Counted from the stretch's first letter, positions 5,028 to 12,884 are shown. The stretch: DNA of 23,290 bases from a virus (IMGVR_UViG_3300025418_001163:1-23290), one strand, 5' to 3'. A program made the numbers and translations. The notes: a model not told the origin generated them from the sequence alone.

Positions 5028-7535
5028 ATGGGCCAATTTGATCGTATTGTAAAGCCTGCTACTAGTGCAAGGCCAGCTGTTATTGAGCCAGGTGCCGGCA
5101 TTGATATTGGACAACCTATTCAAAGTGCTGCAGATGCTGTTCAGGCTGGAGCAGGTCTAGTAGTTAATCCACGTGACACTGCATTTCAAAAGAGCAGCAG
5201 TGGTAACCCAAAACCAAACAAATCCCTACCTCGTACTGCCAAAAAGGCTGCTAAGTTTGAAGGGTCACGTCGTCAACGAGCTGCACATAAGGCACAGCTA
5301 AATACAACAACCATGCGTATGGGTGCTGACGGTGAGGCATATGATCTTGAAGATGTGCAGGCAAAGTCTACGGCTCCCGCTACCCCAGCAAGCCCGGTAA
5401 CACTTCTTAATGGACCACGTAGGTCAGCCCCTAAAGCCTCTATTGGAAGAAACGAAAACTTCCATGCAAGTACGGAAGTTGCAGCTCGTGCTAACTATCT
5501 ACTCCAGGGTGTCCCGGCAGCTGCTAGGCAAGCAGCAGAAGCCGCAGAGGCAACTGAGTCAGAGCGTCAAGGTATGATCGCCGGAGAAAATAAGTTTAAC
5601 GAAGAACAAAAACGTACAGGAGGTTCTTTGCGCTCTGAGCGAGGAATCACTTACGATCTTAATGATATGCGGGCAGAGATAGATAAAAAGGGAAGTCCCG
5701 ATATTGCTACAAATAAGCCTACAACAGTATCTGCAAAACACAAGCAATGGTCTGAATTTAAAAACCGAATGGTTTCTGAACATGGCGTTATCCCTGAAAT
5801 TAAAAAGGGAAGTCCTGAAGGAGAGAGCGGCACAAAAGACGACCTTCGTCCTAGCTCTATTATTCCTACGGCACCACAATTAGAAGATTTAGGAAAAGAC
5901 AGCGAACGTGCAGTTGGAACTGAAATCACTAAAGAAGAAAATTATGGAACTGAAGCTAAAGCAGCTCCTGCTCCAGAAGCAGAAGAAGACAAGCTTGCTA
6001 GAGAAAAAGCAGAAGCGGCTGAAAAGAACAGTGCTCAGCTAAATGAAGTTAAAGAATACGAGCAAAAGAGTAAGGGCCGCAATAAAGAGGCGGGCATGGA
6101 TACTCGTGCTGATGTAAATCGTGGTACTCAATTTAAGCAACCTTCTAGGGTTGTTGGGCAAGAAGTTGAAAAATCACTTGGCGGTCAAGTTGTAGTAGAG
6201 ACGCCTATGAAGGAATTCTCAAATAAAGAGTGGAACCGCAGAGTTCGTGAATCTAAAATTGACGCTGGTCCAGAAAGTACTACTATTGAGTTACATGATC
6301 TTCCTGAAGAAGGTACGGACATTGTTACTCCTGTTAGGGAACGTGGTGTACAAGTTACCCCTAAGAAGCCAAAAGTTATTTCGCTTCCTAATGGCCCATT
6401 GACAGAAGCTCAAACTGAGCAAAAAGAAAAATTACCTAAGACAGTTCGTTTTGAAGGACCACGCAGCGTTATTCCAGACACGGCTATGTCAACTGCTGTT
6501 GATACAGAAAAGACTGATGCCGAACTGCATGCTGAGAACCTTAGGGATATTAGCAACAGAATGCCTTCTGGATATAGCGGTACTGGTCCTTATGATCCTA
6601 ATAAGACATCTGCTCGACCAAATCGTATGCAGACCAGAGAACAACGTGCTATTAGGGCGTCAAAGCGTAGAACACGTGCAGAAAAATTTGGTTCGGACTT
6701 TGCACCAAAGCTTCATACTCCAGAAATTATGCAAACAGCTAAGCTTATTGGTCAACAAACCTATGGTTTGTCACCTGAAGCTATGGCCCACCCTGATTTT
6801 CATGGACACGAGGCTGTTGCTGAGGCGTACATTGCACACCGACTTGGAATTCATAACTCTTTAGAAAAGCTAAATACTGCTCTTGGTGGACTTACCAATG
6901 AGCGTGCAGAACGCCGAGGTGCTTGGTATAAGCTACTTGAGTCAGAAGATCGTGGAGATGAGGCATTTAAGGGTGCCGGAGATGTGCTTCGTGGTCTTGT
7001 AGGCGGAGAAAAGAACATTACAACTGTTAACCGTAAAATTGGACAAGGTGAAGAAACCGGAGTTCAACTACACGGAAAAGCTATTGAGCACTTTATTGCT
7101 AAGCAAAAAGACCAATCTAATAGAGAAAACCTTAAAACCACTACTATGCGTATGGGTGCTAATGGTCAAGCCTATGATATTGAAGATCGTGCTGCAAAAC
7201 CAATTTCATTCCCTGAAAATGTAGATGTTTCTGCTGCTACCCCAACAGGGTCTAGCAAAAGACTTATTCAAGCTCAGGCACATGCAGGCCATTTAGAGAG
7301 TGGAAAGAATGTAGTCGGCTGTAAGCACTGCGCCGCCCTATCTTCTACGCAATCACGTGCTAATGCAGCTACTGTTGCTGGTACATTTATTCCGCCAAAG
7401 GCAGAGACTGGACGAGTTGCAGTTCGTAAAATTGACCAAGTTCCTGAAAAGGCAACTGTTCGTTCTCTTTCTGAAGAAGAAAAGGCTAATAAGTCCAATC
7501 TTTCTGGCAAGGACGATTCTAAGTTTAGGTTCTAA
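5028..7535 (+). CDS. Large, mostly disordered repeat-bearing protein (835 aa)
   Basis: Starts 3 bases after the previous stop. It is very rich in Lys, Glu, Ala, Arg and Pro with few hydrophobic stretches, so most of it is probably unstructured. A peptide motif recurs: TTTMRMGADGEAYDLED (residues 93-109), RSERGITYDLNDM (202-214, weaker) and TTTMRMGANGQAYDIED (704-720). A more ordered, helical region lies near 555-660 (PEIMQTAKLIGQQTYGLSPE onwards). A zinc-like site H755, C765, C768 (GCKHC) lies near the C-terminus. No family is recognised. Position among structural and accessory genes suggests an internal virion or assembly protein, but this is not shown. Confidence 0.75.
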   Translation: MGQFDRIVKPATSARPAVIEPGAGIDIGQPIQSAADAVQAGAGLVVNPRDTAFQKSSSGNPKPNKSLPRTAKKAAKFEGSRRQRAAHKAQLNTTTMRMGADGEAYDLEDVQAKSTAPATPASPVTLLNGPRRSAPKASIGRNENFHASTEVAARANYLLQGVPAAARQAAEAAEATESERQGMIAGENKFNEEQKRTGGSLRSERGITYDLNDMRAEIDKKGSPDIATNKPTTVSAKHKQWSEFKNRMVSEHGVIPEIKKGSPEGESGTKDDLRPSSIIPTAPQLEDLGKDSERAVGTEITKEENYGTEAKAAPAPEAEEDKLAREKAEAAEKNSAQLNEVKEYEQKSKGRNKEAGMDTRADVNRGTQFKQPSRVVGQEVEKSLGGQVVVETPMKEFSNKEWNRRVRESKIDAGPESTTIELHDLPEEGTDIVTPVRERGVQVTPKKPKVISLPNGPLTEAQTEQKEKLPKTVRFEGPRSVIPDTAMSTAVDTEKTDAELHAENLRDISNRMPSGYSGTGPYDPNKTSARPNRMQTREQRAIRASKRRTRAEKFGSDFAPKLHTPEIMQTAKLIGQQTYGLSPEAMAHPDFHGHEAVAEAYIAHRLGIHNSLEKLNTALGGLTNERAERRGAWYKLLESEDRGDEAFKGAGDVLRGLVGGEKNITTVNRKIGQGEETGVQLHGKAIEHFIAKQKDQSNRENLKTTTMRMGANGQAYDIEDRAAKPISFPENVDVSAATPTGSSKRLIQAQAHAGHLESGKNVVGCKHCAALSSTQSRANAATVAGTFIPPKAETGRVAVRKIDQVPEKATVRSLSEEEKANKSNLSGKDDSKFRF

Positions 7536-7537
7536 TC

Positions 7538-7720
7538 ATGTCACGTACCGATTCATTTAACGATAGGCCACGTGATAGGCAGCTTCCCCGCAATTTACGC
7601 AACAACGCTCGGGAAGCTGCTGAATACCTAACTGGTCTAAAACCAGATCGCCCAGACGACTCACACGTAATAACCCGACAAAAATACGGTCGTGGTGCTA
7701 ATGGGGAGTCTGCAAGCTAA
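7538..7720 (+). CDS. Small basic hypothetical protein (60 aa)
   Basis: A 60-aa Arg/Asp-rich protein starting 2 bases after the previous stop, with its own stop overlapping the next start (TAATG). Its end, KYGRGANGESAS, resembles part of the MGANGQAYD repeat of the upstream 835-aa protein, hinting at a shared linear motif. It is otherwise unrecognised. Confidence 0.6.
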   Translation: MSRTDSFNDRPRDRQLPRNLRNNAREAAEYLTGLKPDRPDDSHVITRQKYGRGANGESAS

Positions 7721-7923
7721 TGGCACGCCGTATTGACTATAACATTAATGGTAAGATTAATGGTCTTACAAGCCATTCATGGACTTGCAACACCTGTGCC
7801 TACCACGTAACTAAACTTGGTGGGGCTTCTGCTATCCGTGCAGGTAAAAAAGAGGCGTATAATCATTCCTGTGTGGATACCTCTGATTCACAAGAAAAAC
7901 AACGTAAGGACACATTCGGATGA
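7720..7923 (+). CDS. Small zinc-finger-like protein (67 aa)
   Basis: A 67-aa basic protein with C23, C26, H49 and C51 (WTCNTCAYH ... NHSC), a plausible single zinc site. It overlaps the genes on both sides (TAATG before, ATGA after), so it sits in a tightly coupled operon. It could bind nucleic acid or protein. No family is recognised. Confidence 0.65.
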   Translation: MARRIDYNINGKINGLTSHSWTCNTCAYHVTKLGGASAIRAGKKEAYNHSCVDTSDSQEKQRKDTFG

Positions 7924-8183
7924 CAACTAAGAAGAAATCAGCTGCGTGGACTCGTAAAGAGGGTCAAAATCCTAATGGTGGGTTAAATGCTAAAGGTCGT
8001 GCCTCTGCTAAGAAAGAGGGCCACAATCTTAAGGCACCCAGCAAGGATCACGACAACAAGCGCCATAAATCTTTCTGTGCTCGAATGAAGGGCATGAAGA
8101 AGCACAATACCTCATCTAAGACAGCTAATGATCCTAATAGCCGTATTAATAAATCTCTACGTGCATGGGACTGTGATTGCTAA
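7920..8183 (+). CDS. DUF6321-like basic phage protein
   Basis: An 87-aa Lys/Asn-rich protein. It reads AWTRKEGQNPNGGLNAKGRA, then FCARMKGMKKHNTSSKTAND, SRINKSLRAWDCDC. This order (W-x-R-x-E-G-x-N-P-x-G-G-L-N-x-K-G-R, then S-F-C-A-R-M, then a final A-L-R-x-W-like tail) is the pattern of a small family widespread in phages, DUF6321-like. The function is unknown. Starts and stops overlap both neighbours. Confidence 0.75.
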   Translation: MTTKKKSAAWTRKEGQNPNGGLNAKGRASAKKEGHNLKAPSKDHDNKRHKSFCARMKGMKKHNTSSKTANDPNSRINKSLRAWDCDC

Positions 8184-8347
8184 TGGCTAAAGAAGTTTGG
8201 GATAAAAAAGATCCAGATGGCGGTAAGCATAAGAAGCTGTCATCTAAAAAGAAGTCTGCTGCTAAAGCCCGTGCTAAAGCTGCTGGACGTCCCTACCCTA
8301 ATCTTGTAGATAACATGAATGCTGCAAAGAAGAAAAAGAAGAAGTAA
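8183..8347 (+). CDS. Lysine-rich small protein (54 aa)
   Basis: ATG 8183 overlaps the previous stop (TAATG) and the frame ends at 8347. The protein begins MAKEVWDKKDPDGGKHKK, has a central AKAAGRPYPNLVDNMNAAK stretch and ends in six Lys. The R-P-Y-P-N-L-V-D-N segment recalls short motifs seen in other phage proteins of unknown function. It is strongly basic, so nucleic-acid binding is possible but not shown. Confidence 0.65.
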   Translation: MAKEVWDKKDPDGGKHKKLSSKKKSAAKARAKAAGRPYPNLVDNMNAAKKKKKK

Positions 8348-8348
8348 A

Positions 8349-8912
8349 ATGAGTAGATCTGAAGAATTTTCAAATACTCTATTTCCTTTAACTGGTCAGC
8401 GCTTAAATATAGTGCCACCTAATAAAGATAAGCATAATGTAGATGTAGATGATTTTGACAGACTACTTATGAGTACTAATAAGGATGATCTACCACCCCT
8501 TTATCACGGATCAGCAACATACCATAAGCCTGGAACTATTTTAACTCCAAGACCGGATAGTCCATATAAAACAGGAAAAAGGCACGTATTTGCTACATCC
8601 TGGGCACAGGTAGCAGGAAGATATGCCGCTCCCGAACCATCTGCAGATAAAACAAATAATGGTGTTACTTGGGGTGTTGTGCATAAAGTTGAGCCTGTTG
8701 AAGATGAGCCGGTATATAAAGATGTATTACATGGAAAAAAACAAGGTCATTTTCTATCTAAACAGTTTAGGGTACTAGAAGCCACACATTTAGTTGATGA
8801 AGAGGGTAGAGAAACCCCATTAAATGGGAACAAAGACTTAATGGATATTTGGCCCCCAAATAGATATAACACCATGTCCTCAGATAGAAACGTAGAATTG
8901 GATCTTAAATAA
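8349..8912 (+). CDS. Arr-like ADP-ribosyltransferase (putative)
   Basis: I choose ATG 8349 (MSRSEEF), which lies just after the previous stop and behind a purine-rich AAGAAGAAG, over the upstream in-frame ATG at 8319. The 187-aa product has the rifampin ADP-ribosyltransferase (Arr) layout. LYHGS (H53) is the NAD-binding His-x-Gly. KPGTILTP follows, then VFATSWAQVAGRYA (80-93), the strand-helix that normally carries Tyr, here Phe81. Next are VEPVEDEP (114-121), matching the Arr V-E-P...E-D-D-P segment with an acidic residue, and HFLSKQFRVLEAT (134-146). The family moves ADP-ribose from NAD to a substrate. The target is unknown: host machinery, as with T4 Alt/ModA-type enzymes, or a small molecule. 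Confidence 0.68.
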   Translation: MSRSEEFSNTLFPLTGQRLNIVPPNKDKHNVDVDDFDRLLMSTNKDDLPPLYHGSATYHKPGTILTPRPDSPYKTGKRHVFATSWAQVAGRYAAPEPSADKTNNGVTWGVVHKVEPVEDEPVYKDVLHGKKQGHFLSKQFRVLEATHLVDEEGRETPLNGNKDLMDIWPPNRYNTMSSDRNVELDLK

Positions 8913-9205
8913 TGACTACTAAGAAAAAAGAAGTAGCTGGCGGTAAGGAATACAAAGGTTCAGCCGCTAATGGCGGACGTAAAATTATCGTAGAGCACTA
9001 TAAGGACTCAAGCGGTAAGTGGCATACCACTTCTAAGAATGCTGCTAAAGCTAAGTATGAGAAAAAGCATGGCAAACTACCTAAGGGAACTGACGTAGAC
9101 CATAAAGATAATAATCACGATAATGACTCAGCCAGTAACCTACGTCCTTTAAAGCACGGCAAAAATACCGCTAAGGAGAATAAGCGCAGAGCAGGTAAGA
9201 AGTAA
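8912..9205 (+). CDS. HNH-like endonuclease (small)
   Basis: A 97-aa Lys-rich protein. Residues 61-90 carry the HNH pattern DVDHKDNNHDND (H64, N67/N68), then SNLRPLKHGKN (N76, H82, N85) and N90. Zinc ribbons of larger HNH enzymes are absent. Small HNH proteins near terminase genes are common in phages and can take part in packaging; homing is the alternative. The start overlaps the upstream stop (TAATG). The gene ends 1 base before the convergent tRNA-Gln. Confidence 0.72.
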   Translation: MTTKKKEVAGGKEYKGSAANGGRKIIVEHYKDSSGKWHTTSKNAAKAKYEKKHGKLPKGTDVDHKDNNHDNDSASNLRPLKHGKNTAKENKRRAGKK

Positions 9206-9206
9206 G

Positions 9207-9277
9207 CTCCCGAACATGGATTCGAACCACGATAGCCAGTGCCAAAAACTGGAGTCCTGCCGTTAGACGATTCGGGA
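9207..9277 (-). tRNA. tRNA-Gln (TTG)
   Basis: Read on the minus strand: acceptor TCCCGAA/TTCGGGA, D arm GTC...GAC, anticodon stem CCAGT/ACTGG with loop TTTTGGC (anticodon TTG), T stem GTGG/CCAT-type with loop TTCGAAT, discriminator G. CCA is not encoded. It lies just downstream of the lytic transglycosylase gene on the same strand and probably shares its transcript. Confidence 0.93.
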
Positions 9278-9285
9278 TAGACCTG

Positions 9286-9849
9286 CTAAACCGCCAATAT
9301 TTGAGGACAGAGCTTAAGCCACATCTGAACTAGATAGTGATCTCTTTCACCTGGGTTAGCATGCCAAGGTGACCAATCCCTACCCCCAGCAGACATCTGA
9401 TAGGCGATTTGAGCGTTCTTTACTGGATTGGTTAGTTCTTGGGCAGACTTAAGATGAAACTCGCTTATACGGCCCTTCAGAGCCCCGTAAAGGTTAATCT
9501 GGAAGACTCCATAGGAATCGTCTCCAGTCTTACGGTTAAAGTCATGGGCAATAGGGTTTCCATGAGTTTCTTTCATAGCAACAGCCCAGGCGATCTTTAG
9601 GGAACGGCCTTTAAACCCTACCATCTGTAATAGCTGGTAAAGCTGCTTTGGGGAGAGTTTCTTAGCTACTTCGAGTTTGCCAATAGGAGTTAAGCACCTT
9701 TGGACTATCGGGGCTGCCGCCCTAGCTGAAAACGTTATAATATTTGTAATTGTTAAAAGGGCTATAAGCCCAAGGATTAGATATTTCCTTTTGTCATATA
9801 AATTCACACTATCTCCTAGGCTAGAGAGCCAACCCGAATCTTCACTCAT
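9286..9849 (-). CDS. Membrane-anchored lytic transglycosylase (SLT-like)
   Basis: A 187-aa protein on the minus strand. Residues 22-44 form one hydrophobic segment (KYLILGLIALLTITNIITF...) without a clear cleavage site, so a signal anchor is likely. The catalytic domain follows: AWAVAMKETHGNP with the predicted catalytic Glu94, SYGVFQINLYGAL (112-124), NPVKNAQIAY (141-150) and GGRDWSPWHA (155-164). This is the SLT/goose-lysozyme-like order (E-T/S-x-x-x-P, G-x-x-Q-I, N-x-x-x-x-A). It cleaves peptidoglycan glycan strands. AGGTGA precedes the ATG. Lysis is the likely role, though wall penetration at entry is possible. Confidence 0.87.
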   Translation of the reverse strand: MSEDSGWLSSLGDSVNLYDKRKYLILGLIALLTITNIITFSARAAAPIVQRCLTPIGKLEVAKKLSPKQLYQLLQMVGFKGRSLKIAWAVAMKETHGNPIAHDFNRKTGDDSYGVFQINLYGALKGRISEFHLKSAQELTNPVKNAQIAYQMSAGGRDWSPWHANPGERDHYLVQMWLKLCPQILAV

Positions 9850-9922
9850 CTGTCACCTGAATGAAAATAGCCTGGCATCGGTCTGCCAAGCTAGTTGTAA
9901 CTCTTTTGTTTCGTTTTTAGTG

Positions 9923-9952
9923 TTGAGGGTTTTAACCTCTATAAACTAGTAT
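9923..9952 (+). promoter_or_regulatory. Candidate rightward promoter
   Basis: TTGAGG (9923-9928), an 18-base spacer and TAGTAT (9947-9952) match sigma70-type -35/-10 elements imperfectly. It would drive the gene at 10036 and the terminase operon. Its -10 overlaps the leftward -10 within the inverted repeat CTATA-AACTAG-TATAG (9939-9954). Confidence 0.4.
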
Positions 9953-9977
9953 AGACGTAAATACAGCCTTAGGTCAA
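9948..9977 (-). promoter_or_regulatory. Leftward promoter of the lytic gene and tRNA-Gln
   Basis: On the minus strand TTGACC (9977-9972), an 18-base spacer and TATACT (9953-9948) each differ from the sigma70 consensus at one position. It lies about 100 bases upstream of the lytic transglycosylase start, with a TGGCA/TGCCA hairpin (9873-9888) in the leader. Confidence 0.6.
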
Positions 9978-10035
9978 CCTGGAAACCAATATAAGATATG
10001 ATTAATCTTACAAAAACCGCATAAATTGGAGAAAT

Positions 10036-10314
10036 ATGAGAATCGTACAAAGAATTGCTACAAAACAAGGCCACCCAGTGCCTTCTACTTCACATGCTCC
10101 AAGAGGCCCATTCCCACCTGAGCTTTACGCTCGTCCTGAGATTGTGACCGATTACACACCGGTAGATCAGGTAATTCCTATTGGTGGAACTGCACAGAAC
10201 AACTTCAACCCACCAAGGATGTTTCAGTGTTCTTATTGCAATATGCTAGAATTAGAGAAGGACATATCAAACCATATTTGCCGGGAGGACGACGAAGATG
10301 GCCAAGACACATGA
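10036..10314 (+). CDS. Small zinc-finger-like protein (92 aa)
   Basis: A 92-aa protein with a Pro-rich N-terminal two thirds and a C-terminal site C65, C68, H80, C82 (FQCSYCNM ... NHIC), a CCHC finger. TGGAGAAAT precedes the ATG. It is the first gene of the rightward operon after the divergent promoter region and overlaps the next gene by 17 bases. Its function is unknown; nucleic-acid or protein binding is plausible. Confidence 0.7.
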   Translation: MRIVQRIATKQGHPVPSTSHAPRGPFPPELYARPEIVTDYTPVDQVIPIGGTAQNNFNPPRMFQCSYCNMLELEKDISNHICREDDEDGQDT

Positions 10315-10591
10315 TGTCGGTAAGAAACATTACTGGCACTTTATGGTTTATCCACTTAAGCCAAAAGTAGTATTTGAAAAAGCGGAGACTCAAGAAATAG
10401 AGGAGCCCTATCGTTTTGGTAAGGGCTACTGCTTACGACTACCTTTTACTCGCTTATCAATAGTAATGGGTAAGTGGATTAAGTATTATTCAGAATCTCA
10501 AGCACTTACTAATGCAATTGTAGGACGCAAGATGTCTACGGAAGAAGTAGACTGGGATCGTATACGATTTGGAGTAGAGGAAGATGTTTAA
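10298..10591 (+). CDS. Hypothetical protein (97 aa)
   Basis: A 97-aa mixed alpha/beta-looking protein (HYWHFMVYPLKPKVVFEK..., CLRLPFTRLSIVMGKWIKYY). The start overlaps the previous gene by 17 bases with GGAGGACGACGAAG upstream, a good ribosome site. It overlaps the next gene by 8 bases. No family is recognised. Position before the terminase suggests a link to packaging or DNA handling, but this is only context. Confidence 0.65.
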   Translation: MAKTHDVGKKHYWHFMVYPLKPKVVFEKAETQEIEEPYRFGKGYCLRLPFTRLSIVMGKWIKYYSESQALTNAIVGRKMSTEEVDWDRIRFGVEEDV

Positions 10592-10814
10592 AAAAAAGAT
10601 CTATGAGCGTAAAGTTACTAAAGCTCAAAAAAGAGTGGCTATGTTGCCTACACCTGAACTGCTTACGTGGAGTGATCAAGTGCTCTATAGTATTGGAAAA
10701 AATTTAGCTGGTTGGCAAAGAAGCCAGAATCCGCAGACTTTAGAAGAAGCACGGCTAGGGGCTGAGGTAATTCAGGCCATAACAGAAACATTAACTGAAA
10801 GAGCTCTACGTTGA
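10584..10814 (+). CDS. Small helical protein upstream of terminase
   Basis: A 76-aa helical protein. The C-terminal half LEEARLGAEVIQAITETLTE looks like an amphipathic helix; the N-terminus is basic (FKKKIYERKVTKAQKR). Its stop overlaps the TTG start of the large terminase (TTGA). The position would fit a small terminase subunit, but it is shorter than most and no helix-turn-helix is clear, so the function is left open. Confidence 0.6.
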   Translation: MFKKKIYERKVTKAQKRVAMLPTPELLTWSDQVLYSIGKNLAGWQRSQNPQTLEEARLGAEVIQAITETLTERALR

Positions 10815-12388
10815 GTCAATTTGAAGATGAAGATCTAAGTCAAGAAGATTTAGACGACGAGATAGGTCCTATAACAGAGGATGAAGAAGATGAGCTAGAC
10901 GAGCTCTCTAAAGAATTCGTAACTGTTTTAATTGATAAAATCATGGACTTTATGAAGCTTCTTGTAGGTCATGAACTTCACCCATATCAAGTACCGTTAG
11001 CTAGGCGCATTATTGAATCTGTGATCATTAATGATGGCGAAGAAATCACTGCGTTGGCTTCTCGTCAGTCTGGTAAGTCTGAAACCATCGCCAATACGGT
11101 GTCAACCCTCATGGTTATCTTGCCACGCCTAGCACGTATTTATCCAGATCTATTAGGTAAGTTTGGTGATGGTATTTGGGTGGGAATGTTCGCACCTGTA
11201 CAAAACCAGGTAGAAACGCTTTATGGCCGTACAGTATCTCGTCTAACTTCTGAAAGAGCTATGGAGATCTTTGGTGATCCCGAAATTGATGATATGCCAA
11301 CTAAAACTCCAGGTGTAGTAAGAAACCTTAAGCTTAAGAAGTCTGGCAGTAGCCTTATGATGATGACAGCTAACCCTAGAGCTAAGATTGAATCTAAGTC
11401 TTTCCACTTGATCATTATTGATGAGTGTCAAGAAGCGGACGATTTCGTTGTATCAAAGTCAATTGCACCTATGGGTGCCTACTACAACGGAACTATCGTT
11501 AAGACCGGAACACCAACAACCCACAAGAATAACTTTTACCGTGCTATTCAGATGAATAAGCGCAGGCAAACTGGCGGACGCAATGCAAAGCAGAACCATT
11601 TTCAATGGGACTGGAAAGATGTTGCTAAGGTTCAGGCTAACTATGAGAAGTTTATTAAGAAAGAAATGCTTCGTATCGGTGAGGACTCTGATGAGTTCCA
11701 GCTGTCATACAACTGCAAGTGGTTGCTAGAACGAGGTATGTTTGTAACCTCTGGCATTATGGATGACTTGGGTGATACTTCACAGGAAACTGTAAAAGCT
11801 TGGCACCGTTCTCCAGTAGTAGTGGGCATTGACCCAGCTCGTAAGATGGACTCAACGGTGGTAACTGTTGTGTGGGTAGACTGGGATCGTCCAGATGAAT
11901 ATGGTTATTATGACCATAGAGTGCTTAACTGGCTTGAGCTTCAGGGCGATGACTGGGAAGAGCAATATTTCCAGATACAACAGTTCCTGGCTAGCTATGA
12001 TGTCCTTGCTATTGGCGTAGATGCTAATGGTGTTGGTGATGCAGTGGCTCAGCGTTTAAAGGTTCTTATGCCACGAGCTGAGGTTGTACCAGTTACTTCT
12101 AGTCCTACTGAGCAATCTAAGCGGTGGAAACACCTTCAGGCCCTTATTCAACGCCAAATGGTTTCCTGGCCAGCACATGCTAAGACTCGTAGACTACGTA
12201 TTTGGAAGAAGTTCTATCAGCAAATGACAGATGCTGAAGTTCAGTATAAAGGCCCTAACTTCTTGGTAGCAGCCCCTGATGAGGCTCACGCTCATGATGA
12301 CTTTGTTGATTCATTGGCCCTAGCATGTTCTCTTACACAAGAGATGGTTATGCCAACTATTGAGGTTTCAGCAAGCCCATTTTTCTAA
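10811..12388 (+). CDS. terL: Terminase large subunit
   Basis: A 525-aa two-domain packaging motor. The ATPase domain has Walker A SRQSGKS (84-90), Walker B LIIIDE (200-205) and a motif III-like KTGTPTT (231-237). The nuclease domain (RNase H fold) has acidic residues D341 (VVGIDPA), D404 (AIGVDANG) and D497/D500 (HDDFVDSLAL). The first 35 residues are very acidic. I use the TTG start at 10811, which overlaps the previous stop; the first in-frame ATG (residue 45) would cut into the conserved N-terminal region. The enzyme cuts concatemers and pumps DNA into proheads through the portal encoded downstream. Confidence 0.96.
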   Translation: MSQFEDEDLSQEDLDDEIGPITEDEEDELDELSKEFVTVLIDKIMDFMKLLVGHELHPYQVPLARRIIESVIINDGEEITALASRQSGKSETIANTVSTLMVILPRLARIYPDLLGKFGDGIWVGMFAPVQNQVETLYGRTVSRLTSERAMEIFGDPEIDDMPTKTPGVVRNLKLKKSGSSLMMMTANPRAKIESKSFHLIIIDECQEADDFVVSKSIAPMGAYYNGTIVKTGTPTTHKNNFYRAIQMNKRRQTGGRNAKQNHFQWDWKDVAKVQANYEKFIKKEMLRIGEDSDEFQLSYNCKWLLERGMFVTSGIMDDLGDTSQETVKAWHRSPVVVGIDPARKMDSTVVTVVWVDWDRPDEYGYYDHRVLNWLELQGDDWEEQYFQIQQFLASYDVLAIGVDANGVGDAVAQRLKVLMPRAEVVPVTSSPTEQSKRWKHLQALIQRQMVSWPAHAKTRRLRIWKKFYQQMTDAEVQYKGPNFLVAAPDEAHAHDDFVDSLALACSLTQEMVMPTIEVSASPFF

Positions 12389-12466
12389 CGTTTAGGCCGA
12401 CAAATTAAGAAATACAAGAAAGAATAATCCCGAGGACCTCAATCCCAACCCTATAGGAGAATAACA

Positions 12467-12874
12467 ATGGCAACACCAAATATCGCCCCAACGCCTCAGT
12501 TTGCTGAGCGCCCAGGCAACACCTATGAGCGTAAAATGTCCCCAGCAGCCCCAGGTCTTCGTGGACCACTTCGTTTTGAAGAAGGCATTGCAACAGACAC
12601 AGACGTTCCAAATGATTTCCAACTTGGCTTGGATCAAGGTTATGAGACCCCAGCTGGTCGCCCTAACCACAACAACAACGTCTTTGAAAAGTACGCAGAA
12701 GAGACCATGAAAGAGCGTGCCCACGTAGGCTCAGCAGCATGGGTTGAAGCTCCAACATTCCTTGGCGAGTTTGCTCAAGGCAACTTCGGAGATCATTCAA
12801 CAGTTGTTATCGAAGAAGTTATCCGTAACGGTTCACGCCAAGAGCGCATGAACCCAGCTTCGGTACTCGACTAA
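12467..12874 (+). CDS. Probable structural protein (135 aa), highly expressed
   Basis: A 135-aa protein between terminase and portal. The N-terminal half is Pro-rich and probably extended; residues about 75-115 look more ordered (EKYAEETMKERAHVGSAAW). Codons favour AAC, TTC and CGC, as in the capsid gene, unlike the neighbouring small genes. The leader AGGAGAATAACA just before ATG is shared with two other head genes. A hairpin follows it. A virion component is likely from expression signals and context; the family is not recognised. Confidence 0.7.
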   Translation: MATPNIAPTPQFAERPGNTYERKMSPAAPGLRGPLRFEEGIATDTDVPNDFQLGLDQGYETPAGRPNHNNNVFEKYAEETMKERAHVGSAAWVEAPTFLGEFAQGNFGDHSTVVIEEVIRNGSRQERMNPASVLD

Positions 12875-12884
12875 TCTAAGATAT

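Noticed and set aside
10584-10814. Terminase small subunit
   Set aside because: The position fits, but 76 residues without a clear helix-turn-helix are not enough to name it.
12392-12724. Minus-strand hydrophobic frame opposite the 135-aa gene
   Set aside because: The sense strand has the high-expression codon pattern and the shared leader; the antisense frame crosses the sense start region and has no support.
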